Positions 1 to 6,646 of a stretch of DNA of 9,990 nt are shown piece after piece (positions within the stretch are counted from its first letter, which is position 1; each line of letters starts with the position of its first letter). The translations under genes were made by a program, and so were the position numbers. A model generated the notes under the pieces. The model did not search any database. It saw only the letters and a list, made by a program, of their open reading frames with translations, and was not told where the DNA came from. Source of the stretch: Pseudomonadota bacterium (GTDB lineage: Bacteria; Pseudomonadota; Alphaproteobacteria; Acetobacterales; Acetobacteraceae); assembly GCA_021828605.1 (NCBI GenBank), contig JAJZEG010000149.1:1-9990 (forward strand), read 5' to 3'.

Positions 1-1134
1 GGTATAGCCGAGTTCGGTGAGAATCGCGCCACTATCCTGGCCCGGTGTCGGCACGTCGTGACGCAAAGCCGGGCGGGCGCCATCGAAACTCATCGGCAGG
101 CCGGGGATCGACATCACCCGGCCATCGGCGAGGGTCACCGGGATCAGGCCGCCTGATTGGGTGAGATGCGGGTCGTTGAATAAATCGGCGGGCTTCGCGA
201 TCGGGGCAAAAGGCAGGCCCAGCGTTTCACAGCGCGCGGCGAGTTGCGCGCGGGTCAGACGCTGCAACGCGGCGGCGATGATCGGCAAAGTGCGCGCGCG
301 GGCGGCACGGCGGGCGGTTTGGGTTTGCAAAGCGGCGTCAGCAGCGAGATCGGCCAGACCAAATTCCGCGCAAAAAATCTGCCATTGGCTGTCGGTGACC
401 ACGCCGATGAAAATCCGCTCGGCGTCGGCCGTTTCAAAAATGTCATAGACCGGCCAGGCGACATCGCGCGCACTCATCGGCTTGGGCTCGGTGCCGGTGA
501 TGAAACCCTGGGCCATATGCTGGGCCATCAGCAAAGCCACCGATTCGAACAAGGCGGATTGCACATGCTGGCCGCGCCCGGTGCGCGCGCGCTCGGCGAG
601 GGCGGCGAGAATCGCGACGACGCCGAAGGTGCCGCCCATAATATCAATCACCGAGGCGCCCGCGCGTAAGGGTTGGCCAACCGGGCCGGTCATGTAGGCA
701 AGGCCGCCCATCATTTGCACGACCTCATCGAGTGCGGTGCGATGTTCATAAGGGCCGGCGAGAAAGCCCTTGAGCGAGCAATAAATCAGGCGCGGGTTGA
801 GTGCCGCGCAGTGCGAATGACCGAGCCCTAATTTATCGAGGGCGCCGGGGCGGAAATTTTCGGTGAGAATATCAGCGCGGCGGATCAGCTCCTGGGCGAT
901 GGCCAATCCGGCGGGGGATTTCAAATCGAGGGAGAGGCTGCGTTTATTGCGGCTGGTCATCGGGAAAAAGCCGATTCCCGAGCCTTCGAGCTTGCGGGTA
1001 TTATCGCCGTGGGGGGTTGGTTCGATTTTAATCACCTCGGCGCCGAGATCGCCCAGGATCAGACCGGCCATCGGCCCCATGACCATATGGCCGAACTCGA
1101 TCACCCGCAGGCCGGTGAGCGGGGTGGCGCTCAT
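1..1134 (-). CDS. CaiB/BaiF family (class III) CoA-transferase, 3' end cut by window edge
   Basis: Translating the minus strand from the ATG at 1134 gives 378 uninterrupted codons reaching the edge. The family is usually about 390-405 residues, so only a short C-terminal piece is missing. The start MSATPLTGLRVIEFG is the classic opening of class III CoA-transferases, followed by GPMAGLILGDLGAEVIKIE (20-38), SRNKRSLSLDLKSPAG (61-76) and ENFRPGALDKLGLG (92-105). Asp164 in SVIDIMGGTF lines up with the catalytic aspartate that forms the acyl-aspartyl anhydride in formyl-CoA transferase. The enzyme should move CoA between carboxylic acids in the cytoplasm; the donor and acceptor cannot be read from sequence. 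It starts 10 bases after the stop of the HMG-CoA-lyase-family gene with no clear ribosome binding site of its own, suggesting translational coupling. By analogy with paired systems the acceptor may be 3-hydroxy-3-methylglutarate, citramalate or a similar diacid, with succinyl-CoA as a plausible donor. Family call is firm; substrate is inference. Confidence 0.93.
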   Translation of the reverse strand, partial: MSATPLTGLRVIEFGHMVMGPMAGLILGDLGAEVIKIEPTPHGDNTRKLEGSGIGFFPMTSRNKRSLSLDLKSPAGLAIAQELIRRADILTENFRPGALDKLGLGHSHCAALNPRLIYCSLKGFLAGPYEHRTALDEVVQMMGGLAYMTGPVGQPLRAGASVIDIMGGTFGVVAILAALAERARTGRGQHVQSALFESVALLMAQHMAQGFITGTEPKPMSARDVAWPVYDIFETADAERIFIGVVTDSQWQIFCAEFGLADLAADAALQTQTARRAARARTLPIIAAALQRLTRAQLAARCETLGLPFAPIAKPADLFNDPHLTQSGGLIPVTLADGRVMSIPGLPMSFDGARPALRHDVPTPGQDSGAILTELGYT

Positions 1135-1144
1135 AAGCGGTGGC

Positions 1145-2065
1145 TCATGCGGCGGCGCGGTAGATGCCAGGAATCCCGGCTTTGGCGACCTGGCCATGCA
1201 TCGGTTCGGCGGGCAGACCAGCATGGAGCAGCTTGCGCGCGTCGATCAAGTCAGCGAGCGCAATGCCGGAGCGAAAACCCATTGATTCCAGCATGAAAAC
1301 CAGGTCTTCGGTGACGATATTGCCCGACGCGCCCACCGCGAACGGGCAACCGCCGAGACCGGCAAGGGCAGAGTCGAAATCGCGGATCCCCGCCTCCAGC
1401 CCGGCCAGCGCGTTCGCCAATCCCAGACCCATAGTGTCGTGCAAATGCAGCCCGTGCAAAGCCGGGCCGATTTCGGCGCGCACCGCGCGGACCAGTGATT
1501 TGATGGCGGCGGGATTGGCGTAGCCGACAGTATCGGCCAGAGCCAGTGAGGTGACGCCGATCTCGGCGAGGGCGGTGACCACGTGCAGCACCTGGGCCTC
1601 GGCAATCACGCCATCGAACGAGCAACCAAAGGCGGTGGAGCAGGCGACTTCAAACTCGGCCGGGTGGTTTTCGCTCCTTAGCCATTCAATGATGCGCGCG
1701 ATTTCAGCGATTTGCGCGTCGGGGCTGCGATTCAGATTCGCGCGCGAATGGCCTTCGCTGATTGAGACCGGCACGCTGATCCGGTGCGCGCCAGCGGCGA
1801 CGGCGGCTTGAGCGCCGCGCAGATTGGGGGCCAGGGCCACGACAATCAGGTTGGGGATAGTGATGGCCGCGCGGACCACGGTTTCGGTATCGGCCATTTG
1901 CGGAAGGAGTTTAGCGGGCACGAAGCTGCCGACCTCGATTTCGCGCAGGCCCGAGGCCGCCAGCGCGCGGATCCAGGCGATTTTCGCCTCGGTCGGCATG
2001 ATGGTTTTGGCCATTTGCAGCCCATCGCGCGGGCCGACTTCGCAAATCGTGACAAATTCAGTCAT
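1145..2065 (-). CDS. HMG-CoA lyase family protein (hydroxymethylglutaryl-CoA or citramalyl-CoA lyase)
   Basis: A 306-residue TIM-barrel lyase of the HMGL-like family. Visible motifs: EVGPRDGLQ (9-17) with the catalytic Arg13 and metal-binding Asp14; SEGHSRANLNRS (103-114); the metal-binding pair in HLHD (His207, His209); and the family signature GLGGCPFAVGASGN (236-249) with the loop cysteine Cys240 and Asn249, then TEDLVFML. It cleaves a 3-hydroxyacyl-CoA by retro-Claisen reaction: HMG-CoA gives acetoacetate plus acetyl-CoA. The known R-citramalyl-CoA lyase of Chloroflexus is, as I recall, in the same family, so the substrate is open. The ATG at 2065 is preferred over further upstream starts because the family begins at this point and a good ribosome binding site (GGGAGAGG) lies just before it; longer readings run into the acnA 3' end. 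It sits 79 bases behind acnA and 10 bases before the CoA-transferase, which probably supplies its CoA-ester substrate. Confidence 0.93.
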   Translation of the reverse strand: MTEFVTICEVGPRDGLQMAKTIMPTEAKIAWIRALAASGLREIEVGSFVPAKLLPQMADTETVVRAAITIPNLIVVALAPNLRGAQAAVAAGAHRISVPVSISEGHSRANLNRSPDAQIAEIARIIEWLRSENHPAEFEVACSTAFGCSFDGVIAEAQVLHVVTALAEIGVTSLALADTVGYANPAAIKSLVRAVRAEIGPALHGLHLHDTMGLGLANALAGLEAGIRDFDSALAGLGGCPFAVGASGNIVTEDLVFMLESMGFRSGIALADLIDARKLLHAGLPAEPMHGQVAKAGIPGIYRAAA

Positions 2066-2069
2066 GACG

Positions 2070-2078
2070 CCTCTCCCT
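2070..2078 (-). promoter_or_regulatory. Ribosome binding site of the HMG-CoA-lyase-family gene
   Basis: On the minus strand AGGGAGAGG ends 4 bases before the ATG at 2065. It is the clearest Shine-Dalgarno of the left block and fixes the lyase start at 2065. A UCUCC about 8 bases upstream (2085-2089) could pair with its GGAGA, giving a 5-bp stem that would mask the site; that pairing is visible but unproven. Confidence 0.6.
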
Positions 2079-2096
2079 GATCCCGGAGATGTGCGA

Positions 2097-2123
2097 CCGG
2101 ACCTTGCTTTAGGCAAGGCCCGG
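2097..2123 (-). terminator. Strong hairpin between acnA and the lyase gene (terminator or attenuator)
   Basis: Inner arms CCTTGC (2102-2107) and GCAAGG (2113-2118) enclose a 5-base loop, and outer arms CCGG (2097-2100) and CCGG (2120-2123) extend the stem. The one non-pairing position (A2101 with C2119 on the plus strand) becomes a G-U pair in minus-strand RNA, so the stem is a continuous 11 bp only in the transcript direction of acnA. It begins 21 bases after the acnA stop codon. No U-run follows, so it may act as an RNA 3'-end stabiliser or partial terminator rather than a full intrinsic terminator. Confidence 0.5.
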
Positions 2124-2144
2124 CGGCGCAATTCTGCTGATCGA

Positions 2145-4799
2145 TCAGGCGGCTTTCGCCATATGGCGCAGCACGTAATGCAAAATCCCGCCATTTTCGT
2201 AATAGGTGACCTCGTCCTGGGTATCGATCCGGCAGAGGAGGGAAATTGTGTCGCTGGTGCCATTCGCGCGATGGATGACCATGTTGAGATCCATGCGCGG
2301 GGTGATCGCGTCGAGGCCCAGAATATCGATGGTTTCATCGCCGCGCAGCCCTAGCGATTTGCGGGTCATGCCGTCTTTGAACAAAAGCGGCAGCACGCCC
2401 ATCCCGACCAGATTCGAGCGATGGATGCGCTCGAAGCTTTCCGCGATGACCGCCTTGATCCCGAGCAGCATGGTGCCTTTGGCCGCCCAGTCACGCGACG
2501 AGCCGGTGCCGTATTCGCGGCCGGCAAAGGCGACCAGCGGCACGTCTTCGCGCTGATAACGCATGGCCGCGTCATAGATCGAGAGTTGCGCGCCGGAGGG
2601 GTAATGTTTGGTATAGCCGCCTTCGACATTTTCCAGCATTTCGTTGCGAATGCGGATATTGGCGAAGGTGCCGCGCATCATGATTTCGTGATTGCCGCGC
2701 CGCGAGCCGTAGGAGTTGAAATCCTTGGCGAGGATTTGGCGGTCTTGCAGATATTCACCGGCGGGGGTGGTCTTTTTGAAGCTGCCCGCAGGGGAAATAT
2801 GATCGGTGGTGATCGAGTCGCCGAGCATGGCCAAAACCCGCGCCCCTTTAATGTCGGTGACCGGGGTGGGTTCCATGGTCATGCCTTCGAAGTAAGGCGG
2901 GTTTTTGACGTAAGTGGAGCTGTCCGACCAGCGATAGGTTTCCTGCTCGCCTTCGACCGCGATGGCCTGCCATTGGGCCGGGCCCTTGAACACGTCCGCG
3001 TAACGCTCGCGGAACATCGCACGGCTCAGAGTTTTATTCACGATGTCCACGATCTCAGCGGTGCTCGGCCAGATATCTTTCAAATAGACCGGCTTGCCAT
3101 CCGGGCTGGTGCCCAAGATTGCGGTGGTGATGTCGGTGCGAATGGTGCCGAGCAAGGCATAGGCCACAACCAAAGGCGGCGAAGCCAGATAGTTGGCGCG
3201 GACATTCGGGTGTACCCGGCCTTCAAAGTTACGATTGCCGGACAGCACCGAGACCGCGACCAGCTTGTTGCCTTCGATGGCATCGACGATCGCGTCATCG
3301 AGCGGGCCGGAATTGCCGATGCAGGTGGTGCAGCCATAGCCGACAGTCTCGAAGCCGAGCGCATCTAGATCAGCACTAAGGCCAGATTTATCGAGATATT
3401 CGGTGACCACTTGCGAGCCGGGGGCGAGCGAGGTTTTCACCCAGGGTTTCGGCGTGAGGCCGAGGGCGCGGGCTTTGCGGGCGACCAGACCGGCGGCGAC
3501 CAGCACCGAGGGGTTGGAGGTGTTGGTGCAGGAGGTGATCGCGGCAATCACCACATCGCCATGGGTGATCTCGTAATTCGTGTCGGCGACCGCCGCTTTT
3601 TGGTGAATATCGGCGGCAGCGACGCCCAGGCTTTTGACCAGTTCGGTCTCGAAGGCGGAGGCGGCGGCGGACAAAGCGACGCGATCCTGCGGGCGTTTCG
3701 GCCCGGCGAGTGAAGGCTCGACGGTGGCGAGGTCGAGTTCGAGCGTATCGGAAAACACTGGATCGGTGTCATCGCGCCACAGGCCTTGCGCCTGGGCGTA
3801 GGCTTTGGTCAGAGCGATACGATGTTCATCGCGCCCGGAGAGATGCAAATAATCGAGAGCAATTTGATCGAGCGGAAAAAAGCCGCAGGTTGCGCCATAT
3901 TCAGGGGCCATGTTGGCAATGGTCGCGCGGTCGGCGAGGGGCAGGTAATCGAGGCCCGCGCCGTAGAACTCAACGAACTTGCCGACCACGCCGCGCTTGC
4001 GCAACATTTGGGTAACGGTGAGCACCAGATCGGTCGCGGTGATGCCCTCGCGCAGGCTGCCGGTGAGCTTGAAGCCGATCACGTCCGGGATCAGCATGGC
4101 AATCGGCTGGCCGAGCATCGCGGCTTCGGCTTCGATGCCGCCGACCCCCCAGCCGAGCACGCCGAGGCCATTGACCATGGTGGTGTGGCTGTCGGTGCCG
4201 AACAGCGTATCGGTCCAGACCGCCTGGGACAGATATTCCAGATTGACCTGATGGCAAATGCCGGTGCCGGGCGGGACCACGCGGAAATTATCGAACGCTT
4301 CCTGGCCCCAGCGCAGGAAGGCATAACGCTCACCATTGCGTTCGAACTCGATGGCGACATTGCGGTCCAGCGCATCGGCGCGACCGGCGACATCGACCAT
4401 GACCGAGTGATCGATCACCAAATCGACCGGCACCAGCGGGTTCACCCGCTCGGCGATGCCGCCGAGCTTGACGATACCATCGCGCATTGCCGCCAGATCG
4501 ACCACGGCGGGGACGCCGGTGAAATCCTGCATCAGGATGCGCGCCGGGCGGAACGGGACATCGGTTTCGGAATGTTGAGTGCCGACCCAGTCGATAATGG
4601 CTTTGGCATGCTCGGTGGTGGTGCCTTTGCCGTCTTCAAAGCGCAGCACGTTTTCGAGCAGGATTTTCAGGGTGCGCGGCAAGCGGCTGATATCGCCGAG
4701 CTTGCTGGCGGCTTCGGGCAGCGAGAAATACCGGTAGCTGGTGCCGCCGACCTGCAATTTCCGTTCTGTTTGCAAACTATCCCGACCGATCATGCTCAT
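2145..4799 (-). CDS. acnA: Aconitate hydratase A (aconitase)
   Basis: An 884-residue protein matching AcnA/IRP-type aconitases (E. coli AcnA is 891). It interconverts citrate and isocitrate in the TCA cycle, in the cytoplasm, with a [4Fe-4S] cluster. Cluster ligands are visible as Cys424 in SCTNTSNP and Cys490/Cys493 in [14 protein letters not shown]. The substrate-binding N-terminal part includes [17 protein letters not shown] (91-107) and [13 protein letters not shown] (201-213). The swivel domain carries [14 protein letters not shown] (660-673) and the active-site segment [15 protein letters not shown] (761-775). All key residues are present. Two ATGs, 4799 and 4793, are each preceded at about 8 bases by AAGGG or AGGG; the first is taken. 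It diverges from ccmA; aconitase next to cytochrome c maturation ABC genes is a known arrangement in alphaproteobacteria (acnA beside cycVWX in Bradyrhizobium). It may be cotranscribed with the lyase and CoA-transferase genes, limited by the hairpin after its stop. Confidence 0.98.
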   Translation of the reverse strand: MSMIGRDSLQTERKLQVGGTSYRYFSLPEAASKLGDISRLPRTLKILLENVLRFEDGKGTTTEHAKAIIDWVGTQHSETDVPFRPARILMQDFTGVPAVVDLAAMRDGIVKLGGIAERVNPLVPVDLVIDHSVMVDVAGRADALDRNVAIEFERNGERYAFLRWGQEAFDNFRVVPPGTGICHQVNLEYLSQAVWTDTLFGTDSHTTMVNGLGVLGWGVGGIEAEAAMLGQPIAMLIPDVIGFKLTGSLREGITATDLVLTVTQMLRKRGVVGKFVEFYGAGLDYLPLADRATIANMAPEYGATCGFFPLDQIALDYLHLSGRDEHRIALTKAYAQAQGLWRDDTDPVFSDTLELDLATVEPSLAGPKRPQDRVALSAAASAFETELVKSLGVAAADIHQKAAVADTNYEITHGDVVIAAITSCTNTSNPSVLVAAGLVARKARALGLTPKPWVKTSLAPGSQVVTEYLDKSGLSADLDALGFETVGYGCTTCIGNSGPLDDAIVDAIEGNKLVAVSVLSGNRNFEGRVHPNVRANYLASPPLVVAYALLGTIRTDITTAILGTSPDGKPVYLKDIWPSTAEIVDIVNKTLSRAMFRERYADVFKGPAQWQAIAVEGEQETYRWSDSSTYVKNPPYFEGMTMEPTPVTDIKGARVLAMLGDSITTDHISPAGSFKKTTPAGEYLQDRQILAKDFNSYGSRRGNHEIMMRGTFANIRIRNEMLENVEGGYTKHYPSGAQLSIYDAAMRYQREDVPLVAFAGREYGTGSSRDWAAKGTMLLGIKAVIAESFERIHRSNLVGMGVLPLLFKDGMTRKSLGLRGDETIDILGLDAITPRMDLNMVIHRANGTSDTISLLCRIDTQDEVTYYENGGILHYVLRHMAKAA

Positions 4800-4827
4800 T
4801 ACCCTGACCCTTCATTCGCTCGATTGA

Positions 4828-4839
4828 CGCATTGATGCG
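4828..4839. promoter_or_regulatory. Short palindrome upstream of acnA, candidate operator
   Basis: CGCATTGATGCG is a perfect 5-bp inverted repeat around a central TG, lying 28 bases upstream of the acnA ATG. A second inverted repeat, GGGCA/TGCCC with a 6-base gap, is at 4879-4894, in the same 148-base divergent acnA/ccmA region. I see no convincing -35/-10 pair for either gene: TTGACG occurs at 4824 and 4850 on the plus strand, but without a matching -10 box. Both repeats could be regulator sites or chance in GC-rich DNA. Confidence 0.25.
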
Positions 4840-4947
4840 CGTGGTGCTCTTGACGGCGCGGTTTAATCACGCGAACGCGGGCACGTCCATGCCCAATTAC
4901 CCCGCCTAGCCATGCAAAATATTGCGCCGCACCAGACATCGACGGAC

Positions 4948-5559
4948 ATGCCGTTGCTGCAAGCGCGCGGCCTGGCCGCGATCAGGGGCGAACGGGTGGT
5001 TTTTCGCGACGTATCGTTTTCTTTGGACGCGGGCGGCGCCTTGCTGCTGGTCGGGCCAAACGGGGCGGGCAAGTCATCCTTGATCCGCTTGCTCGCCGGG
5101 TTGAGCGCGCCAGCGGCGGGGACTCTGCTCTGGGCCGGGGTGGATGCGCTGGAGGATCCGCCTTTGCATGCGACGCGGCTGTGTTTTGTTGGCCATCAGG
5201 ATGCGGTCAAGCCGGGATTGAGCGTCGCGGAGAATTTAGGGCTGGCCCAGCGGGTTGGGCCAGCGGCGATTATGGCAGCGCTGGCGCTGATGGATTTGCA
5301 GCGTTTTGCCGAATTGCCTGCACGATTGCTGTCATCGGGGCAGCGGCGGCGACTGGCTCTGGCGCGGTTGGGCCTGTCTGACGCGCCGCTTTGGTTGCTC
5401 GATGAGCCGACCACCGGGCTGGATGCGGCGTCGGTGGCGCGGTTGGAGGCGGTGTTTGCCGCCCATCGGGCCACGGGCGGGATGATTATTGCCGCGACCC
5501 ATTTGCCGCTCGCAATGCCGGGAGCGGTGTCGCTCAGCCTGGATCGGGGGCAGCGATGA
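4948..5559 (+). CDS. ccmA: Heme exporter/cytochrome c maturation ABC transporter ATP-binding protein CcmA
   Basis: A 203-residue ABC ATPase, the size of CcmA. Walker A is GPNGAGKSS (36-44), the Q-loop region GHQDAVKPGLSVAENL (82-97), the signature LSSGQRRRLALARL (128-141), Walker B with the catalytic glutamate LWLLDEPTTGLD (148-159), and the switch histidine is in ATHLP. The short domain, the GHxDAxKPxLxxxENL segment and the RGERVVFRDVSF start (13-24) are typical of CcmA. With CcmB and CcmC it powers release of heme-loaded CcmE during cytochrome c assembly at the inner membrane. An in-frame ATG at 4912 would add 12 residues that do not resemble the family N-terminus; neither start has a strong ribosome binding site, so 4948 is chosen by family length. 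Its stop overlaps the ccmB start by ATGA. Confidence 0.95.
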   Translation: MPLLQARGLAAIRGERVVFRDVSFSLDAGGALLLVGPNGAGKSSLIRLLAGLSAPAAGTLLWAGVDALEDPPLHATRLCFVGHQDAVKPGLSVAENLGLAQRVGPAAIMAALALMDLQRFAELPARLLSSGQRRRLALARLGLSDAPLWLLDEPTTGLDAASVARLEAVFAAHRATGGMIIAATHLPLAMPGAVSLSLDRGQR

Positions 5560-6209
5560 GGCGGTTTGGCGCGCTGATTAGGCGGGAATTGATCCTGTCG
5601 CGCCGCCAGGCCGGGGATAGCGTGGCGGCTTTGCTGTTTTTCGTGATCGCCGCCAGCCTGTTCCCGTTTGCGCTCGGGCCGGGGGCGCAGGTGCTCGGCG
5701 GGATCGCGCCGGGTATCATCTGGGTGGTGGCGCTGCTCGCGGCCTTGTTGCCGCTCAACCGGCTGTTTGGCGCGGATTTTGAGGATGGCTCGCTCGATCA
5801 GCTGATGGTGTCGGGCTTGCCCGCAAGTGCGGTGGCCTTCGCGAAAATGATCGGTCATTGGCTGACGACTGGCTTGCCGCTGCTGATCATCGCCGGGCCG
5901 GTAGCGATTATGCTGCGCCTGGACCCGTCAGGGGTGCCGCAGCTTTTGGCCAGCCTGCTGCCGGGGACCATGCTGTTTTCGCTGGTGGGCGGGATGGCGG
6001 CGGCGATTACCCTGGGCGCGCGTGGCGGGACGGTGTTGTTGCCGCTGATTGCCCTGCCGCTGATGATCCCGGCGGTGATTTTCGGGGCGGCAGGGGCAAT
6101 ATCGGCCCATGCGACCCCGGAATTCGCGATGTTGTTCGGCTTGCTGTCGTTGTTTTTACCCATGGCGCCGTTAGCGGCGGCGGGGGCATTGCGGGCCGCT
6201 CTGGCCTGA
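5556..6209 (+). CDS. ccmB: Heme exporter/cytochrome c maturation membrane protein CcmB
   Basis: A 217-residue integral membrane protein, the usual CcmB length, with about six hydrophobic segments (roughly 22-41, 47-68, 101-121, 128-153, 158-181, 189-213). The N-terminal RRELILSRRQAGD and the FEDGSLDQLMVSGLP stretch (75-89) after the second segment are CcmB hallmarks. It is the permease partner of CcmA in the inner-membrane CcmABCDE heme-handling complex. The ATG overlaps the ccmA stop (ATGA, 5556-5559) and follows a GGGGG run ending 5 bases before it, so the two are translationally coupled. Unlike many alphaproteobacterial ccm operons, ccmC does not follow; the next gene is on the other strand, so ccmC and the later genes must lie elsewhere if present. 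Confidence 0.95.
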   Translation: MRRFGALIRRELILSRRQAGDSVAALLFFVIAASLFPFALGPGAQVLGGIAPGIIWVVALLAALLPLNRLFGADFEDGSLDQLMVSGLPASAVAFAKMIGHWLTTGLPLLIIAGPVAIMLRLDPSGVPQLLASLLPGTMLFSLVGGMAAAITLGARGGTVLLPLIALPLMIPAVIFGAAGAISAHATPEFAMLFGLLSLFLPMAPLAAAGALRAALA

Positions 6210-6224
6210 AACGCCCCCGCTTTA
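6180..6224 (+). terminator. Terminator-like inverted repeat at the end of ccmB
   Basis: GCGGGGGC (6180-6187), inside the last codons of ccmB, pairs perfectly with GCCCCCGC (6213-6220), just past its stop. The 25-base interval contains a nested GGCC/GGCC stem (6194-6197 with 6203-6206). The distal arm is followed by TTTACTGATTATT, a modest T-rich tail. It covers most of the 19-base convergent gap and could end ccmAB transcription. The VOC gene stop lies at 6229-6231, so a minus-strand role is also possible. Confidence 0.45.
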
Positions 6225-6228
6225 CTGA

Positions 6229-6615
6229 TTATTGGCGCGGCATCCGATGCAGCGCGCAGAGTTTATTACCGTCCGGATCGCGCAAATAAGCGAGATACAG
6301 GTTGCCCTTCGGGGTTGCACGAATGCCGGGCGGGTCTTCGATGGCGGTGCCACCATGGGCGAGACCGGCTTGATGCCAGGCATCGGCCTGTTCCGGGCCT
6401 TCAACGCCAATCCCGATAGTGCTGCCATTGCCATGGGTGGCGGACTCGCCGTCAATCGGCTTGGTGACCAGCAACATGCCGCCATTATGGACATAAATCA
6501 GGCGGCCTTTGGCATCGATAATGCCGGGGGCGGCGCCGAGGCTGGCGAGGAGCGCGTCGTAGAATTTTTTTGATCGGGCAATATCGTTGCTGCCGATCAT
6601 GATGTGGCTGAACAT
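6229..6615 (-). CDS. VOC (vicinal oxygen chelate) family protein, glyoxalase/bleomycin-resistance fold
   Basis: A 128-residue single-domain VOC protein. The start MFSHIMIGSNDIARSKKFYDALL is the first beta-alpha unit of the fold; ATHGNGSTIGIGV (59-71), EDPPG (93-97) and YLAYLRDPDGNKLCALHR (107-124) follow. His4 and His61 are candidate metal ligands, while the position that often holds a glutamate ligand near the C-terminus is Cys120 (KLCALH). From memory this ending is common in one bacterial VOC subgroup, so I do not read it as a defect. Glyoxalase I activity is not supported and the substrate is unknown. The protein is probably cytoplasmic, with no signal peptide. It lies 31 bases downstream of the DUF482 gene on the same strand and is likely cotranscribed; its ribosome binding site is weak (GGGA about 8 bases upstream). 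Confidence 0.88.
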   Translation of the reverse strand: MFSHIMIGSNDIARSKKFYDALLASLGAAPGIIDAKGRLIYVHNGGMLLVTKPIDGESATHGNGSTIGIGVEGPEQADAWHQAGLAHGGTAIEDPPGIRATPKGNLYLAYLRDPDGNKLCALHRMPRQ

Positions 6616-6646
6616 GCTGGTTTTCCCGTTTTAGTGATGGGCGTTG

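Noticed and set aside
244..669. 141-codon plus-strand open frame at the left
   Set aside because: Antisense to the CoA-transferase, whose minus-strand frame is continuous and matches its family throughout.
1145..2338. Longer reading of the lyase gene with a 91-residue N-terminal extension
   Set aside because: The extension overlaps the acnA 3' end and reads through the intergenic hairpin; its sequence is unlike HMG-CoA lyases, while the ATG at 2065 has a good ribosome binding site and the family N-terminus.
2421..3368. 315-codon open frame on the plus strand opposite acnA
   Set aside because: Antisense to the catalytic region of acnA, with no recognisable domain and no start signal.
3786..4835. 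349-codon open frame on the plus strand opposite acnA
   Set aside because: Fully antisense to the conserved acnA N-terminal half, and low-complexity in Asp, Gly, His and Ala. Typical GC-rich shadow frame.
4824..4855. TTGACG hexamers at 4824 and 4850 as -35 boxes for ccmA
   Set aside because: No acceptable -10 hexamer lies 16-18 bases downstream of either, so a promoter call is not supported.
5196..5858. 220-codon open frame on the minus strand opposite ccmA and ccmB
   Set aside because: Antisense to two well-supported coupled genes; the product is Arg/Gln/Pro-rich low-complexity sequence.
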